DNA of 64,000 nucleotides from Hoylesella loescheii (GCA_021531755.1 JADYUK010000001.1:1-64000), one strand, 5' to 3'. Numbered from the stretch's first letter, positions 45,001-54,118 are shown. Numbers and translations are program-made. Notes: a model not told the origin generated them from the sequence alone.

Positions 45001-45288
45001 TTAAGCTATCGGTTTTGCGAAAATCATGTCAAGCATCTCCTGGCTGAATGGACATTCCTCGCCAACCTCCTTTGCCTTATCAAATTGTCGGCATGCGCGC
45101 CTTATGCTCTCCTCGCCATAGAATATCAGAATCTTGCTACAGATGGCATCCATATTGTCAGCGTCATACGGACGGAACATGCCTGATGCAGAGAATACAC
45201 CTTCTCGTGCTGGGATTATTGAGTGATAATAGTATGACCAGACGAGGAATTGCATACAAAACTCTGGAGTGATAATTATTTCGTTCAT
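45001..45288 (-). CDS. Small hypothetical protein (95 residues)
   Basis: The frame has an ATG start and protein-like composition: EFCMQFLVWSYYYHSI, then MFRPYDADNMDAICSKILIFYG and a helical C-terminus (IRRACRQFDKAKEVGEECPF). It has no signal peptide or membrane segment. I recognise no family. Upstream on the same strand lie short degenerate frames (45325-45669), so it could be the last survivor of a small decayed locus. Confidence 0.55.
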   Translation of the reverse strand: MNEIIITPEFCMQFLVWSYYYHSIIPAREGVFSASGMFRPYDADNMDAICSKILIFYGEESIRRACRQFDKAKEVGEECPFSQEMLDMIFAKPIA

Positions 45289-45812
45289 GGGACGGAATGG
45301 GTGTCTTTCTTGTTATTCGTCTTGTTATTGTAACTCAGCAAAAACATAGGCATCAGTTTGTTGCCATTGTATGAGCCTGACAGATTGTTTTCTGCCTGTC
45401 ATTTTGAAGATTGCCTTACTTCGTAGCAGTTCTTGGGGGCTTTCCATGTGCTCTCTTGTAGGGGCCAGCACGGTTTTAGGGAATAGAGGCGTTTATCTCC
45501 CTGACTCGGTATTGTAGACTCTCCTGTCCTCAGGCTTCGCCTTCATCACTAAATTCGAACCCTCGGGCAATGTATTCGCGGCATTGTCAGCTGTCATTGT
45601 GTGCCAGGGGTCAGCTATAATGTCTTTGTCGGCTGTCTCGCTCCGTTTGCGTGTCCATATTCGTGCCATAAGCTGGAAGGGTAAATACTATTCGGGATGA
45701 CTGTTGTGAGGTGTCTCTGATAAAGAACAACAGCAGACATAGGAGGGGAGGGTCACATTTACAGTGAGATATCCTTGTCTGCTGTTGTCTGCAATCTTGT
45801 TCGCGCATTGTG
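45289..45812. other. Gap between the small hypothetical gene and tmRNA
   Basis: The gap holds the tmRNA terminator and two overlapping minus-strand frames. One (45493-45669) encodes 58 residues beginning MARIWTRKRSETADKD. The other runs from about 45542 to 45325 in another frame and ends with RLIQWQQTDAYVFAELQ. Their overlap and different frames suggest one frameshifted, decayed gene, but nothing is recognisable. Confidence 0.4.
45728..45787 (-). terminator. Terminator of tmRNA
   Basis: On the minus strand caacagcagaca (45776-45787) pairs perfectly with tgtctgctgttg (45728-45739) across a 36-base loop, followed by ttcttt. It lies 26 bases past the tmRNA 3' end. Confidence 0.75.
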
Positions 45813-46210
45813 TGGAGCTGGAGGGAGTCGAACCCTCGTCCAAACAGGGAAACAATATGCTTTCTACATGTTTATTCCAGACTTCATTTTCGTGCGGCAG
45901 CAAGACCTGGACCACCAACCGACGCCTTAGTCTCATAAGATTTTACCGTATGCCCGAGACAGACAGACGGCTATCCCCGATATTCCTACACCGCTATATC
46001 AGACGCTTCGGGACAAGAGCTTCTGAGCGATGTCTCGTCCCAGCACCTTGTGCCGGGATTAAGCCAGTAATCTACTGTACTTCGATTAGGCAGCGAGAGC
46101 GTAACGTGTTTCGCCAGATAAATCTTTGATAGCAGAGATTAAGGAGCTTACCATCTCAGCTCCACATGCTTACATACCGCCTCGACCCGCTGTCAAATCC
46201 AAACAGCCCC
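45813..46210 (-). ncRNA. ssrA: tmRNA (ssrA)
   Basis: tmRNA rescues stalled ribosomes and tags their products for proteolysis. The 3' end contains the T-arm ggttcgactcc and the acceptor strand cagctcca; the 5' end ggggctgtttggatttgaca pairs with it (ggggctg/cagctcc). Total length is about 398 bases. The tag frame lies at 46086-46115 on the minus strand and reads GETRYALAA followed by TAA. The ending YALAA is the usual protease signal in Bacteroidota; the fourth residue, Arg, is unusual compared with the Asn I recall in GETNYALAA/GENNYALAA. CCA is not encoded. A perfect consensus promoter lies at 46443-46474. Confidence 0.93.
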
Positions 46211-46442
46211 ATAGTATGCCATCGCACAGAAAAAACGAGGTGCATGGCTGTGAGAGGAGGGAAGGAAGAGCCTGATGGTGGAATCCGTAGGCCTGCCTGC
46301 GAGAGGGGGACGTTATGGGGTGTTTATGTCTGCCTTCCTGTCCTGGAGAGGGGAAGATACTGGGCAGGGGCACCTTGTGCACTCTCTGCTTGTCGCCCAC
46401 TCCGGGCCAGGGGGCAGGTTCCCCACACCCATAAACGGACGG

Positions 46443-46474
46443 CAAAGATACATATTTTTCCGCTTCCTGCCAAA
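46443..46474 (-). promoter_or_regulatory. Consensus promoter, probably for tmRNA
   Basis: Minus-strand TTTG (46471-46474), 20 bases and TATCTTTG (46443-46450) match the consensus exactly. The mature tmRNA 5' end is about 226 bases downstream, so a precursor leader is predicted to be processed off. Confidence 0.75.
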
Positions 46475-46650
46475 TCTTTCTCCTCTATTTTGTATTTTGG
46501 CAGGGAATTTTAACTGGTTTGCCAGTTTTTCTCAATCTGGTTTATCCCATTTCCCGCACAATATAATACCTGCCAGTTTTCTCTTCCCATAGATAATCTA
46601 TGTTTCAGCAAGATAATAACTTGAGATTAGTTGACGGGTTGACGTGGTTG

Positions 46651-46785
46651 TTCACACGGATGTCCGCGGAGTATCACGGATAACCAAGCCATATTTATTG
46701 ATTCATCTGATTATTGACTCAACGGTTTTCCTCATTTTTTATGATACTATCTATTCTGTGATACTCCGTGACCATCCGTGTGAAA
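46651..46785. repeat. Inverted pair of the ccgtgtg repeat
   Basis: 46651-46680 (ttcacacggatgtccgcgga then gtatcacgga) is the reverse complement of 46757-46785 (tgatactccgtgacc then atccgtgtga), allowing a 27-bp stem with about a 76-base loop, with three mismatches. Confidence 0.85.
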
Positions 46786-46876
46786 ACTTGCCGACAGCAT
46801 GTCACAGACATGCGAAACTTGTGAAAATTATCATAGGCTATCAGCCCCGTGTGGAGATGGATGAGGGATATGTAGA

Positions 46877-48196
46877 TCAGAAATTGTAGCGTCTCAGTTT
46901 TGAGACCCAATACTCACGCACATCATCCCACAGATAATATGGATATCTAACAGGCTTCACTGGCAACGACACCTCACGCTCGTTGAGCAGGGCTTTGACG
47001 AGTATGCCATGGCCTGGTGTTTTGCTGCGGTAGAATATAATCTGTATGTTTGATGCCATGGGGAATATCTCGTAGTTGCGCCATGCGCGGTCGAGGGTGT
47101 CGAGGTCGGCTACCTGCACTCCAGCATTCCCTGCCTCCATGAGCGCTACGAGCGGCATGAGGCATGACTCATGGCCGAAACGTAGTGTCGCTCCGTGGTA
47201 ACTGTCTTTCCTCATAAGCGTGTCTGCCGCATTGATGAAATCGTCAAGGAGCCATTTCTGCCGCCATGGTGCTATGCCTCCAGTCTGTGGGGCGGCGGCA
47301 TATGACAGGTACCATTTGATATTGTGCAGGCGCCAGAGGTCGTAACGTTCGTCAGGAGTGAAGTATCGGCCAAAGTCCATATCATAACCCTCAGCAGGCT
47401 TATGGGACTGCATATTGCCTGCAATATTGAAGAGCCTGATCATGAATTCTTCTTGAATATCAGCCGGGATGCGGTCAGGATGTACTGTGAGCAGACTCAT
47501 GAGGCGTTGTGGATGGATGTATTTTTTCTTGTATGTCTCATATATGCCATCGCCCTTCCTTAGCGAGTCCTTTATCTGCCTTTGAAGTGAGGGGTGGGCG
47601 AGATAATCCTGCCATTCTCTTCTTCCTGCCTCTGTAATGACCCATACGTCTGATATGCGTTCTATTACTTCTGCTTCCTCTGCCATACTCTTGACACAAC
47701 GTGGGACATAGGATGAGCGGGCGTGGATATACGCTGTCTTGTTGAATATTCCGGGGAATCGCTTGCACATGCGGCTTGCTATGCCATTGTGCTGTTCGAA
47801 ACCCAATGAGGTTAGCACCCCGAGCTTCTCGTCTGGTGACAGGGAGCGTAGATGCTTCAGGCTGGACAGAAGGGCTTGGCCAGCCTCTGTCAGTCCGCTA
47901 TCAGCCTGTATCGTCTCGAGTGTCCTTATCGGCATGTCGTATTGGTTTGGGCTTATAAGCCATCTCGAGCCATGGCGGGCATACATGGACAGATAGAATG
48001 GCTCATAGTCTTCAGGAGGGGCGGTCATAGTGTGGGGTGTGGCAGCGTAGAGGTTGTCGTATGCAGTATAGTTGCTAGCTGAGAGCGACGGACATTTGCT
48101 TATTGCCGCATGGGCGTCTTCTGTCAATGTCTGTGCTGAGAGCAGCAGCGGAAGACAGAATAGTGTGATGATTGATGCCTGGCGTGATATTCTCAT
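46877..48196 (-). CDS. Secreted histidine-type phosphatase (MINPP/phytase-like)
   Basis: The 439-residue protein has a signal peptide (ASIITLFCLPLLLSAQ). It carries the histidine-phosphatase nucleophile motif YARHGSRW and the C-terminal proton-donor region RFGHESCLMPLVALM (HE pair). The spacing fits branch 2 histidine acid phosphatases, and multiple inositol polyphosphate phosphatases of Bacteroidota are the closest group I can recall. It would act on phosphorylated inositols or other phosphoesters in the periplasm or vesicles. The ATG at 48196 is chosen because the signal peptide follows; the frame runs open further upstream without a signal. Confidence 0.82.
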   Translation of the reverse strand: MRISRQASIITLFCLPLLLSAQTLTEDAHAAISKCPSLSASNYTAYDNLYAATPHTMTAPPEDYEPFYLSMYARHGSRWLISPNQYDMPIRTLETIQADSGLTEAGQALLSSLKHLRSLSPDEKLGVLTSLGFEQHNGIASRMCKRFPGIFNKTAYIHARSSYVPRCVKSMAEEAEVIERISDVWVITEAGRREWQDYLAHPSLQRQIKDSLRKGDGIYETYKKKYIHPQRLMSLLTVHPDRIPADIQEEFMIRLFNIAGNMQSHKPAEGYDMDFGRYFTPDERYDLWRLHNIKWYLSYAAAPQTGGIAPWRQKWLLDDFINAADTLMRKDSYHGATLRFGHESCLMPLVALMEAGNAGVQVADLDTLDRAWRNYEIFPMASNIQIIFYRSKTPGHGILVKALLNEREVSLPVKPVRYPYYLWDDVREYWVSKLRRYNF

Positions 48197-48491
48197 TGTG
48201 GTAGTGATGAATTGTTTCTGTATGGTAATTTGTGTGTGTGCTGAACGGAGATTCTTTCCTCTGCATTCTCTTAATCTGGCAGTAATGTATGATGGTTCCG
48301 CTTTTGTGTCTGGAGGAGGGGGATCTTTCAGTATACGGCAGGGGAGATGAGGGACTTCATGTGGCTCCCCCAAAAAATGGAAACAGACAGAGAGAACTGT
48401 TCAGGTAATGGATTTTACCCTACGATTTCTCTCTGCCTGTTTTCCTGTTCCTTGTCTTGCTGTCAGTGATTCAGCTCTAAGGATATGTGGT

Positions 48492-49304
48492 TTACTTAAG
48501 GATGTTGGTGCGTGCCTCTGCGAGCTCATCCTTTATTTCTGCGAGCTCTTTCTTAAGCTCGTCGACTGTTGTCGCATTTATCTTCTTGAGAGGCTGGATA
48601 GCATCTGCGAGACCCTGTATCTCTGCGTCATAAACAGAGAGACGGTCGATGGCGTCAAGTATGAGGACGATGCGGAATGTGATGTTTGCGACATCCTCGT
48701 CATCGTATCCCTCAAGGAACTTCTCTGCATTCATGCTCGCAACGTAGAGCTGCTCTATTGTTGCGGCGCATGTCGCAGTCCAGAAGAAGTGTATGCGTCC
48801 GCTCTTCTCCTCTGCCTCGTAGATTTCTTTCTCTATCTGCTGGAATGTTCCTTTGCCCTGTATTTTCTCAAGGGCAGGGTCGTTGATGTCAGCGAGGAGT
48901 TTTGCTATTGCTGTCTCATAGTCTGTTGTGTCCATCTCGTAGAGTGCGGCTACAGCCTTGTCTGTATTCAGGATGGAGAATGCTGCGTATTTCTGTATGA
49001 TTGTCTGCAAGTCGTTTGTTGCGGAAGGCTCGAGCAGATATGTCGGCTTTACTTTCTTCTCGTCTGCTGATAGCTTTATCTCGCCATTGTTGATTGCCTG
49101 ATAGAGTGGAGTGAATTTCTTAGTGCTGATTTCAGCCGCGATGCTGTCGAGGTGCATTTTTACAGAGGCTTCTATCTGCTGCTGGTCAAATGATTTCGCA
49201 ATACTGTCTGAATCCTGGCCGGATGCGTTCGCATTAGTCTTGTTTCCACATGAAGCGAATACCATAGCTGTCAGAGCTATGACAACGAGAGTTAATTTTT
49301 TCAT
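48492..49304 (-). CDS. Lipoprotein of unknown function
   Basis: The 270-residue protein has a clear lipoprotein signal (LVVIALTAMVFASC, Cys 19), a Ser/Asn/Asp-rich spacer and then a mostly helical domain with no recognised family (ADINDPALEKIQGKG, DEDVANITFRIVLILDAID). The C-terminus is a predicted coiled coil (VDELKKELAEIKDELAEART). It lies between the phosphatase and the ABC transporter on the same strand with gaps of about 190-300 bases, so an operon is not evident. Confidence 0.75.
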   Translation of the reverse strand: MKKLTLVVIALTAMVFASCGNKTNANASGQDSDSIAKSFDQQQIEASVKMHLDSIAAEISTKKFTPLYQAINNGEIKLSADEKKVKPTYLLEPSATNDLQTIIQKYAAFSILNTDKAVAALYEMDTTDYETAIAKLLADINDPALEKIQGKGTFQQIEKEIYEAEEKSGRIHFFWTATCAATIEQLYVASMNAEKFLEGYDDEDVANITFRIVLILDAIDRLSVYDAEIQGLADAIQPLKKINATTVDELKKELAEIKDELAEARTNILK

Positions 49305-49493
49305 GATTCTTAGGTTTTATATGTTGTTCTTTATTATATCTGAGTGTTTTGTACTGCAAAGTTACGATTAATTTTTATATTACCAAATTTTAGGCTTGTT
49401 TTTTTCTCTATTTTGTCGCGTTTGATATTCATGCCTTTGATTATGTTCTGTTTCCTTTACTGTTTATCGGGATATGGCGGTGAATGGGGGGCG

Positions 49494-52427
49494 TCACCCT
49501 TTTTTGCGGACATAACGTCCCGGAATGTCGAGTATGAGCATTGCTGATGTTATCATGGAGAATAATATCATGATGGTAATGTTGAATAACAGTGTGGGAA
49601 TCTCTATGCCTCCTATGTTCTTTACTGGGCTGTAGAATGGTGCCCGGCCGCATTTGCCTGATGGTGTGAGGAATATGAATCCGGCTCTTGGTACTATGTG
49701 TCCTTCTACAATGTCGTGTGTATGGCGGCTGTCGGCGTTGACCACGATGTTCTCAAGCTGCATATTATAATGGTCACGCTTCAGGGTGCGGTACTCATCT
49801 TTTGACGTTGATGCGATATGGGCTGTGATTATGCTGTCTTCCTTGAGTGTCGCCCTGTTGCCGCGTTCGGCGAGGATATGCTCTATGCTGTCAGTGTATG
49901 AGCGCAGTGAGGCATAGTCGTATGTTCCTGAATATTGGCGTATCCCGGCGAAATATGCCACTCTTGGTAGTCCGTTCCTTATTATCCTCATGTGGTCCGG
50001 CTTGGGATTCTTCCCTTGTTCCTGCTCGGCTCTCATTGTCTCGAGTTGTGTCTGTATCTCCGCCAGATGTGCCATGCGGTAGTATTGCGTCTCGTATTTC
50101 AGCTTATGGGCATCGTACAGGTCTTTCTCGTATGCGTTGTATTTGAACTGTGACACGGCAAGAGCCTCGTACGCCCAGCGTGATGGGATGATATCGCCAG
50201 CTATGGGCACATTGCCTGTTGTAGAGCGCGGAGTAAGGTCGGAGAAGTTCACAACCAGACCGCACAGCAGTATCTGTGGTATGAGAAGTATTGGTATTGT
50301 GATGTATATGCTGACAACGGAGCTCAGGCACTGTGACAGGAGGAGTCCTGTCAGTCCTGACAAGAATGCGGCAAGGAAGAGTATTCCCCACCAGATGAAG
50401 AAGATGTCATGTATGCCCATTATGGTATTGCCGATGACGACAAAAGCGAGCGTCTGCATTGAGACTACGAATGCCATGAAAACTATCTTTGACATTATAT
50501 AGCTCGAGTAGCTCAGACTGAGGAACCGTTCACGCTTCAGAAGCAGTCTGTCACGTATTATGTCCTCAGCCGAACCGCTCATACCAGCGAATGTCGCTAC
50601 GATGACAGCCATGAATATGTAGCTGACAAGATTCTTGTTTTCGAGCAGTGAGTATCCCTCGGGTGGCGCATAATGGGTCAGGAGGGCGCATATTGTGGCT
50701 AACACTGGTGTGACAAGTGTAGCTATTAGCTTGTATTGTTTGTTTGACGCCTTGGTGGCGATGTTCCGTTTGAGGAAGATTATAAACTGTTTCAGCCCTG
50801 ATGGCCTTCGCTGGTCCGTTGCCGGTATTGGTGTCTCAGCTGGATTATCCATCTCTGGACGCATGCGTAGGTACATCTTGTGCCATTCCTGTGGTGTCAC
50901 TTTGCGCTCGTCAGTTATCTGCCCCCTGCTGTCGAGTGCTTTCTCCTCTATGATATTCAATACCACTTCCGGGTTGACATTGCCACATGTAGGGCATGTT
51001 GACGAGTCTGCGTCTGCGTAGTTTGCTGCTGTCTTGAAGTATGTGACGGCATCGATGGGATTGCCGTCGAAGACTGGGAAACCTCCTTTGTCGAGCACCC
51101 AAAGGCGGTCGAAGAGCTTGTAGACATCGCTTGACGGCTGGTGTATGTTCATTATGACGAGTCTGCCGCGGAATGTCTGCTCCTTGAGGATGTTTATAAC
51201 TTTCTCAGTGTCTGTTGAGGACAGTCCGGATGTGGGCTCGTCGAGGAAGAGCACTGATGGCTCACGGATAAGCTCGAGTGCTATATTCAGTCGTTTCCGT
51301 TGTCCTCCTGATATTGTCTTCTCTATCGGTGACCCTGCCTTGAGGTCTTTCGTCTGCAGCAGTCCGAGTTGCCTGAGGGTTTCTGTGACGCGTTTCCCCA
51401 GTTCCTCATCGCTCATCCCCTCAAAGCAGAGGCGTGCGGTATACATCAGGTTCTCGTACACGGTAAGCTCTGATATGAGGAGGTCGTCCTGTGGTACGTA
51501 TCCAATGAGAGCCTTCACCTCCGGAGACTCTATGCTGTGGCCGTTTATCGTGATGTCTCCGCTCTGTGGCTTAAGTGTTCCGTTGAGGAGTGACAGTAGT
51601 GTTGTCTTGCCAGCTCCAGACCCTCCCATTATGGCTACGAGCTGTCCACTGTTGAGGTCGAAAGAGAGGTTGTGTATGCCGTTGATACTGTCAGGGAAGT
51701 GGAAATTTATGTCTCTTCCAGCAAACTGTATTTTCTCATAGTGGTATTCGTCGGCAAATGTTTGGAATACAGTGGAGTAGTATATGCGCACTCCGCTTTT
51801 CTTCACCTTGAGGACACCACTCTGTGTCCATGTCTGGAACATGCCGTTCAGCACGGGTACATCGTCCATGAGGACATCGTCATCTCCGTGGTATGTGAAG
51901 ACGAGTTTGTTGTACTCTCTCATCCACATGACGGTGATATGTCCGTTGAGTCCTTGGTGATATTGCTTTGTGACGTGCTCTGAGTTGTTCTCCTTCAGAA
52001 AGTCACAGAAGTCGTCATACACGTTGTCGCTGACATTGAAACGTCGCTTCACGCTCATGAAGACGTAGTCGTCATGGTCGAGTGTGTCACCATCTGTTGT
52101 GCAGAACTCCATTAGTCGCAGCAGGAGCAGCTCTTGCTCCTCTGTCTTCAGGAGGGGGGCACAGTTCTCGCATATCTGGTTTATTATCGCGTCTTTGTCA
52201 ATCTCGTCAGACATGCTGTAGACATCTCTCAACTCCTCGTAGAGTGATATGTATATGCTTGTGTCACGAATACCGAAATGCCGGCAAAGATAGTCGTTCA
52301 ACGTCTTTGTCGAGTATGCGGTGTCGATGTCTCTTGTCGCTCCAAAGAGTGCGAAGAGGTTTGTGAGGCCTGAGAGTATTACGTCTGTTATCATGTATGT
52401 CTGGTAGCTGTGTCGCGCTTCTGGCAT
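49494..52427 (-). CDS. ABCG-type ABC transporter with N-terminal TerB-like region
   Basis: The 977-residue protein combines an N-terminal helical region (about residues 1-130, resembling TerB/tellurite-resistance-like domains), a middle region, an ATP-binding domain and a C-terminal ABC-2 permease. Walker A is MGGSGAGKTTLL, the Q loop YVPQDDLL, the signature ISGGQRKRLNIAL and Walker B VLFLDEPTSGL. After the ATPase a CPTCG motif may bind metal. About six hydrophobic segments follow, with a large periplasmic loop between the last ones (residues about 765-945). The domain order ATPase-permease is that of ABCG half-transporters. Genes for an RsbW-like kinase and a STAS protein lie directly upstream on the same strand. 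Confidence 0.85.
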   Translation of the reverse strand: MPEARHSYQTYMITDVILSGLTNLFALFGATRDIDTAYSTKTLNDYLCRHFGIRDTSIYISLYEELRDVYSMSDEIDKDAIINQICENCAPLLKTEEQELLLLRLMEFCTTDGDTLDHDDYVFMSVKRRFNVSDNVYDDFCDFLKENNSEHVTKQYHQGLNGHITVMWMREYNKLVFTYHGDDDVLMDDVPVLNGMFQTWTQSGVLKVKKSGVRIYYSTVFQTFADEYHYEKIQFAGRDINFHFPDSINGIHNLSFDLNSGQLVAIMGGSGAGKTTLLSLLNGTLKPQSGDITINGHSIESPEVKALIGYVPQDDLLISELTVYENLMYTARLCFEGMSDEELGKRVTETLRQLGLLQTKDLKAGSPIEKTISGGQRKRLNIALELIREPSVLFLDEPTSGLSSTDTEKVINILKEQTFRGRLVIMNIHQPSSDVYKLFDRLWVLDKGGFPVFDGNPIDAVTYFKTAANYADADSSTCPTCGNVNPEVVLNIIEEKALDSRGQITDERKVTPQEWHKMYLRMRPEMDNPAETPIPATDQRRPSGLKQFIIFLKRNIATKASNKQYKLIATLVTPVLATICALLTHYAPPEGYSLLENKNLVSYIFMAVIVATFAGMSGSAEDIIRDRLLLKRERFLSLSYSSYIMSKIVFMAFVVSMQTLAFVVIGNTIMGIHDIFFIWWGILFLAAFLSGLTGLLLSQCLSSVVSIYITIPILLIPQILLCGLVVNFSDLTPRSTTGNVPIAGDIIPSRWAYEALAVSQFKYNAYEKDLYDAHKLKYETQYYRMAHLAEIQTQLETMRAEQEQGKNPKPDHMRIIRNGLPRVAYFAGIRQYSGTYDYASLRSYTDSIEHILAERGNRATLKEDSIITAHIASTSKDEYRTLKRDHYNMQLENIVVNADSRHTHDIVEGHIVPRAGFIFLTPSGKCGRAPFYSPVKNIGGIEIPTLLFNITIMILFSMITSAMLILDIPGRYVRKKG

Positions 52428-52501
52428 AGGGATGCTCTTCCATCGTCATATGCAGTTCCATGCATAAGCCTGGCATGCATTCTCTCTGATGCCTTGTGCT
52501 C

Positions 52502-52912
52502 CTAAGCCCTATTAAATGTCATGGTGAGTGTGTTGTGTCCGTCTTTGCAGCTGTAGGTTATCTGTGACATTATCTGTTTGACGAGGAATATTCCAAGTCC
52601 GCCGACAGGCCGTTCTTCCACAGAGAGGCTGACATCTGGCTCGTCAGCCTTTGTGGGGTCGAAAGGTATGCCGTTGTCTGTCAGTGTGAATACTAACTTG
52701 TTCCCGCAGTCTTTGGCCGTCAGGCTTATGGGCATGCCTGTCCTGCCCGGATATGCGTAGTCTATGACATTGACTACCGCCTCTTCGAGCGCAAGGTTCA
52801 GCTTGAAGATGACCGAGGCGTGGAGCTTCAGTCTGCTGCCTATGTCCTCGATCCATTCAGCCAGCTGCTTCACCTCGCTGACATCATTTTGAAGATTCAG
52901 GGTTTCCTTCAT
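52502..52912 (-). CDS. RsbW-like anti-sigma-factor/serine kinase (HATPase) protein
   Basis: The 136-residue protein is a GHKL ATPase of the RsbW/SpoIIAB type: N box NLALEEAVVNVIDYAY, G1 box DNGIPFDP and G2 box GGLGIFLVKQIM. The ATG at 52912 is preceded by ggagg at a good distance, so it is preferred over an in-frame start five codons earlier. In partner-switching systems such proteins phosphorylate a STAS protein; the STAS gene is 119 bases upstream. No PP2C phosphatase or alternative sigma gene is nearby. The ABC transporter gene follows after 74 bases. Confidence 0.88.
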   Translation of the reverse strand: MKETLNLQNDVSEVKQLAEWIEDIGSRLKLHASVIFKLNLALEEAVVNVIDYAYPGRTGMPISLTAKDCGNKLVFTLTDNGIPFDPTKADEPDVSLSVEERPVGGLGIFLVKQIMSQITYSCKDGHNTLTMTFNRA

Positions 52913-53031
52913 TAGTCGTTCCTCCACTTTTCATTGCCTTCTTAGCTTCATATGCAGTGGCATATTTGTGCAGAAGCTTAAGATGTGGTATGAAAGTCGT
53001 GCTTTTTGACTTTCTTTGTTTCCTGCGTTTC

Positions 53032-53334
53032 TTATGCAAACTTGAACAGGGAGCAGAAGCCTGTTATTGTGAATACCTGCTTGATATCGTCAGATACTCC
53101 GGTCAGTGTGACATCTCCACCCTTGGCAATGGATGCTTTTCTAAGCGACAGGAACAGTCTCAGTCCTGATGATGATATGAAGCTGAGGTTGTTGCAGTCG
53201 AGCACGACATGCTTGTCTGCATTGTTCATCAGTGGCGCCATGTCTATCGCGAACTGCTGTGCTGCCGCTGTGTCGAGCCTGCCTGTCAGTATCCCTTTTA
53301 TTGTGTCCTCTGTATTGTCTATTTTCAGTGTCAT
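53032..53334 (-). CDS. STAS-domain anti-sigma-factor antagonist
   Basis: The 100-residue protein is a single STAS domain: GRLDTAAAQQF, HVVLDCNNLSFISSSGLR (phospho-acceptor Ser among residues 54-56) and GGDVTLTGVSDDIKQVF. It would bind the adjacent RsbW-like kinase in its unphosphorylated state. In other bacteria the released kinase then controls a sigma factor; here the only neighbour is an ABC transporter. Confidence 0.9.
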   Translation of the reverse strand: MTLKIDNTEDTIKGILTGRLDTAAAQQFAIDMAPLMNNADKHVVLDCNNLSFISSSGLRLFLSLRKASIAKGGDVTLTGVSDDIKQVFTITGFCSLFKFA

Positions 53335-53447
53335 GGTCTGGGTTGGTGTATTATTATGTTTAACGTCAGTTTGTCATTTTTTATCCCCCCTTGGCTGATG
53401 CACATCGGGGAGTGAGTCTGCTGTATATTTTTTTTTCCTGCCGGGGG

Positions 53448-54065
53448 CTACTCCTTCACGCCACAGAGGCGTTCTATGTACTTGCAGACTATGTCAATGC
53501 CTGGCTTGTTGTTGCCACCTTCAGGTATTATGACATTGGCATATCGTTTTGATGGCTCGATGAACTGCTCGTGCATGGGTTTCAGCACATTTATATATCG
53601 TTCCATCACCATTGATACAGTACGTCCACGGTCAATGATATCTCTCTGTATGTTGCGTATGAGCCTTATGTCATCGTCACAGTCAACATATATCTTCAGG
53701 TCCATCATATCCCTCAGCCTTCTGTTCACGAGAGCCATGATGCCCTCGACAATGATGACGGGCTTGGGCTCCACGTGTATTGTCTCGGGGAGGCGGTTGC
53801 TTAGGATGTATGAGTATGTCGGTTGCTCTATGGCGCGTCCTTCCCTAAGCTCTCCAATCTGCTTGATGAGCAGTTTCCAGTCAAAGGCGTCAGGGTGGTC
53901 GAAGTTTATAGCCTTGCGTTCTTCGTCTGTCATACCAGTCGTGTCGTTATAGTAAGAGTCCTGTGGGACAACAGCGACAAAGTTAGGCGGCAGCGCCTCT
54001 ACAATCTTCCTTACCACAGTAGTCTTTCCAGAGCCTGTTCCGCCGGCTATTCCTATTATTGTCAT
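53448..54065 (-). CDS. udk: Uridine kinase
   Basis: The 205-residue enzyme phosphorylates uridine and cytidine. The P-loop GGTGSGKTT lies at residues 8-16. VVPQDSYYND, INFDHPDAFDW and PVIIVEGIMAL follow in family order. The ATG at 54065 (MTIIGIAGG) is preferred over a longer frame start because the P-loop should lie close to the N-terminus. A minus-strand promoter (TTG 54146-54148, TATATTTG 54119-54126) precedes it, divergent from the L31 promoter. Confidence 0.95.
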   Translation of the reverse strand: MTIIGIAGGTGSGKTTVVRKIVEALPPNFVAVVPQDSYYNDTTGMTDEERKAINFDHPDAFDWKLLIKQIGELREGRAIEQPTYSYILSNRLPETIHVEPKPVIIVEGIMALVNRRLRDMMDLKIYVDCDDDIRLIRNIQRDIIDRGRTVSMVMERYINVLKPMHEQFIEPSKRYANVIIPEGGNNKPGIDIVCKYIERLCGVKE

Positions 54066-54118
54066 GATTATTACGTTTAGAATGGTTCGTGAGGGTGATA
54101 AGTATGGTTTTATGAATG

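Larger units (their letters stand above)
46211..46876. other. Gap upstream of tmRNA with its promoter and an inverted repeat pair
   Basis: The region contains about 225 bases of GC-rich leader between promoter and mature tmRNA, the tmRNA promoter at 46443-46474 and an inverted pair of the ccgtgtg repeat at 46651-46785. No gene is supported. Confidence 0.65.

Noticed and set aside
46170-46445. 91-codon minus-strand frame beginning at the tmRNA promoter
   Set aside because: It uses a TTG start, overlaps the mature tmRNA 5' end and is low in protein-like pattern; better read as precursor leader.
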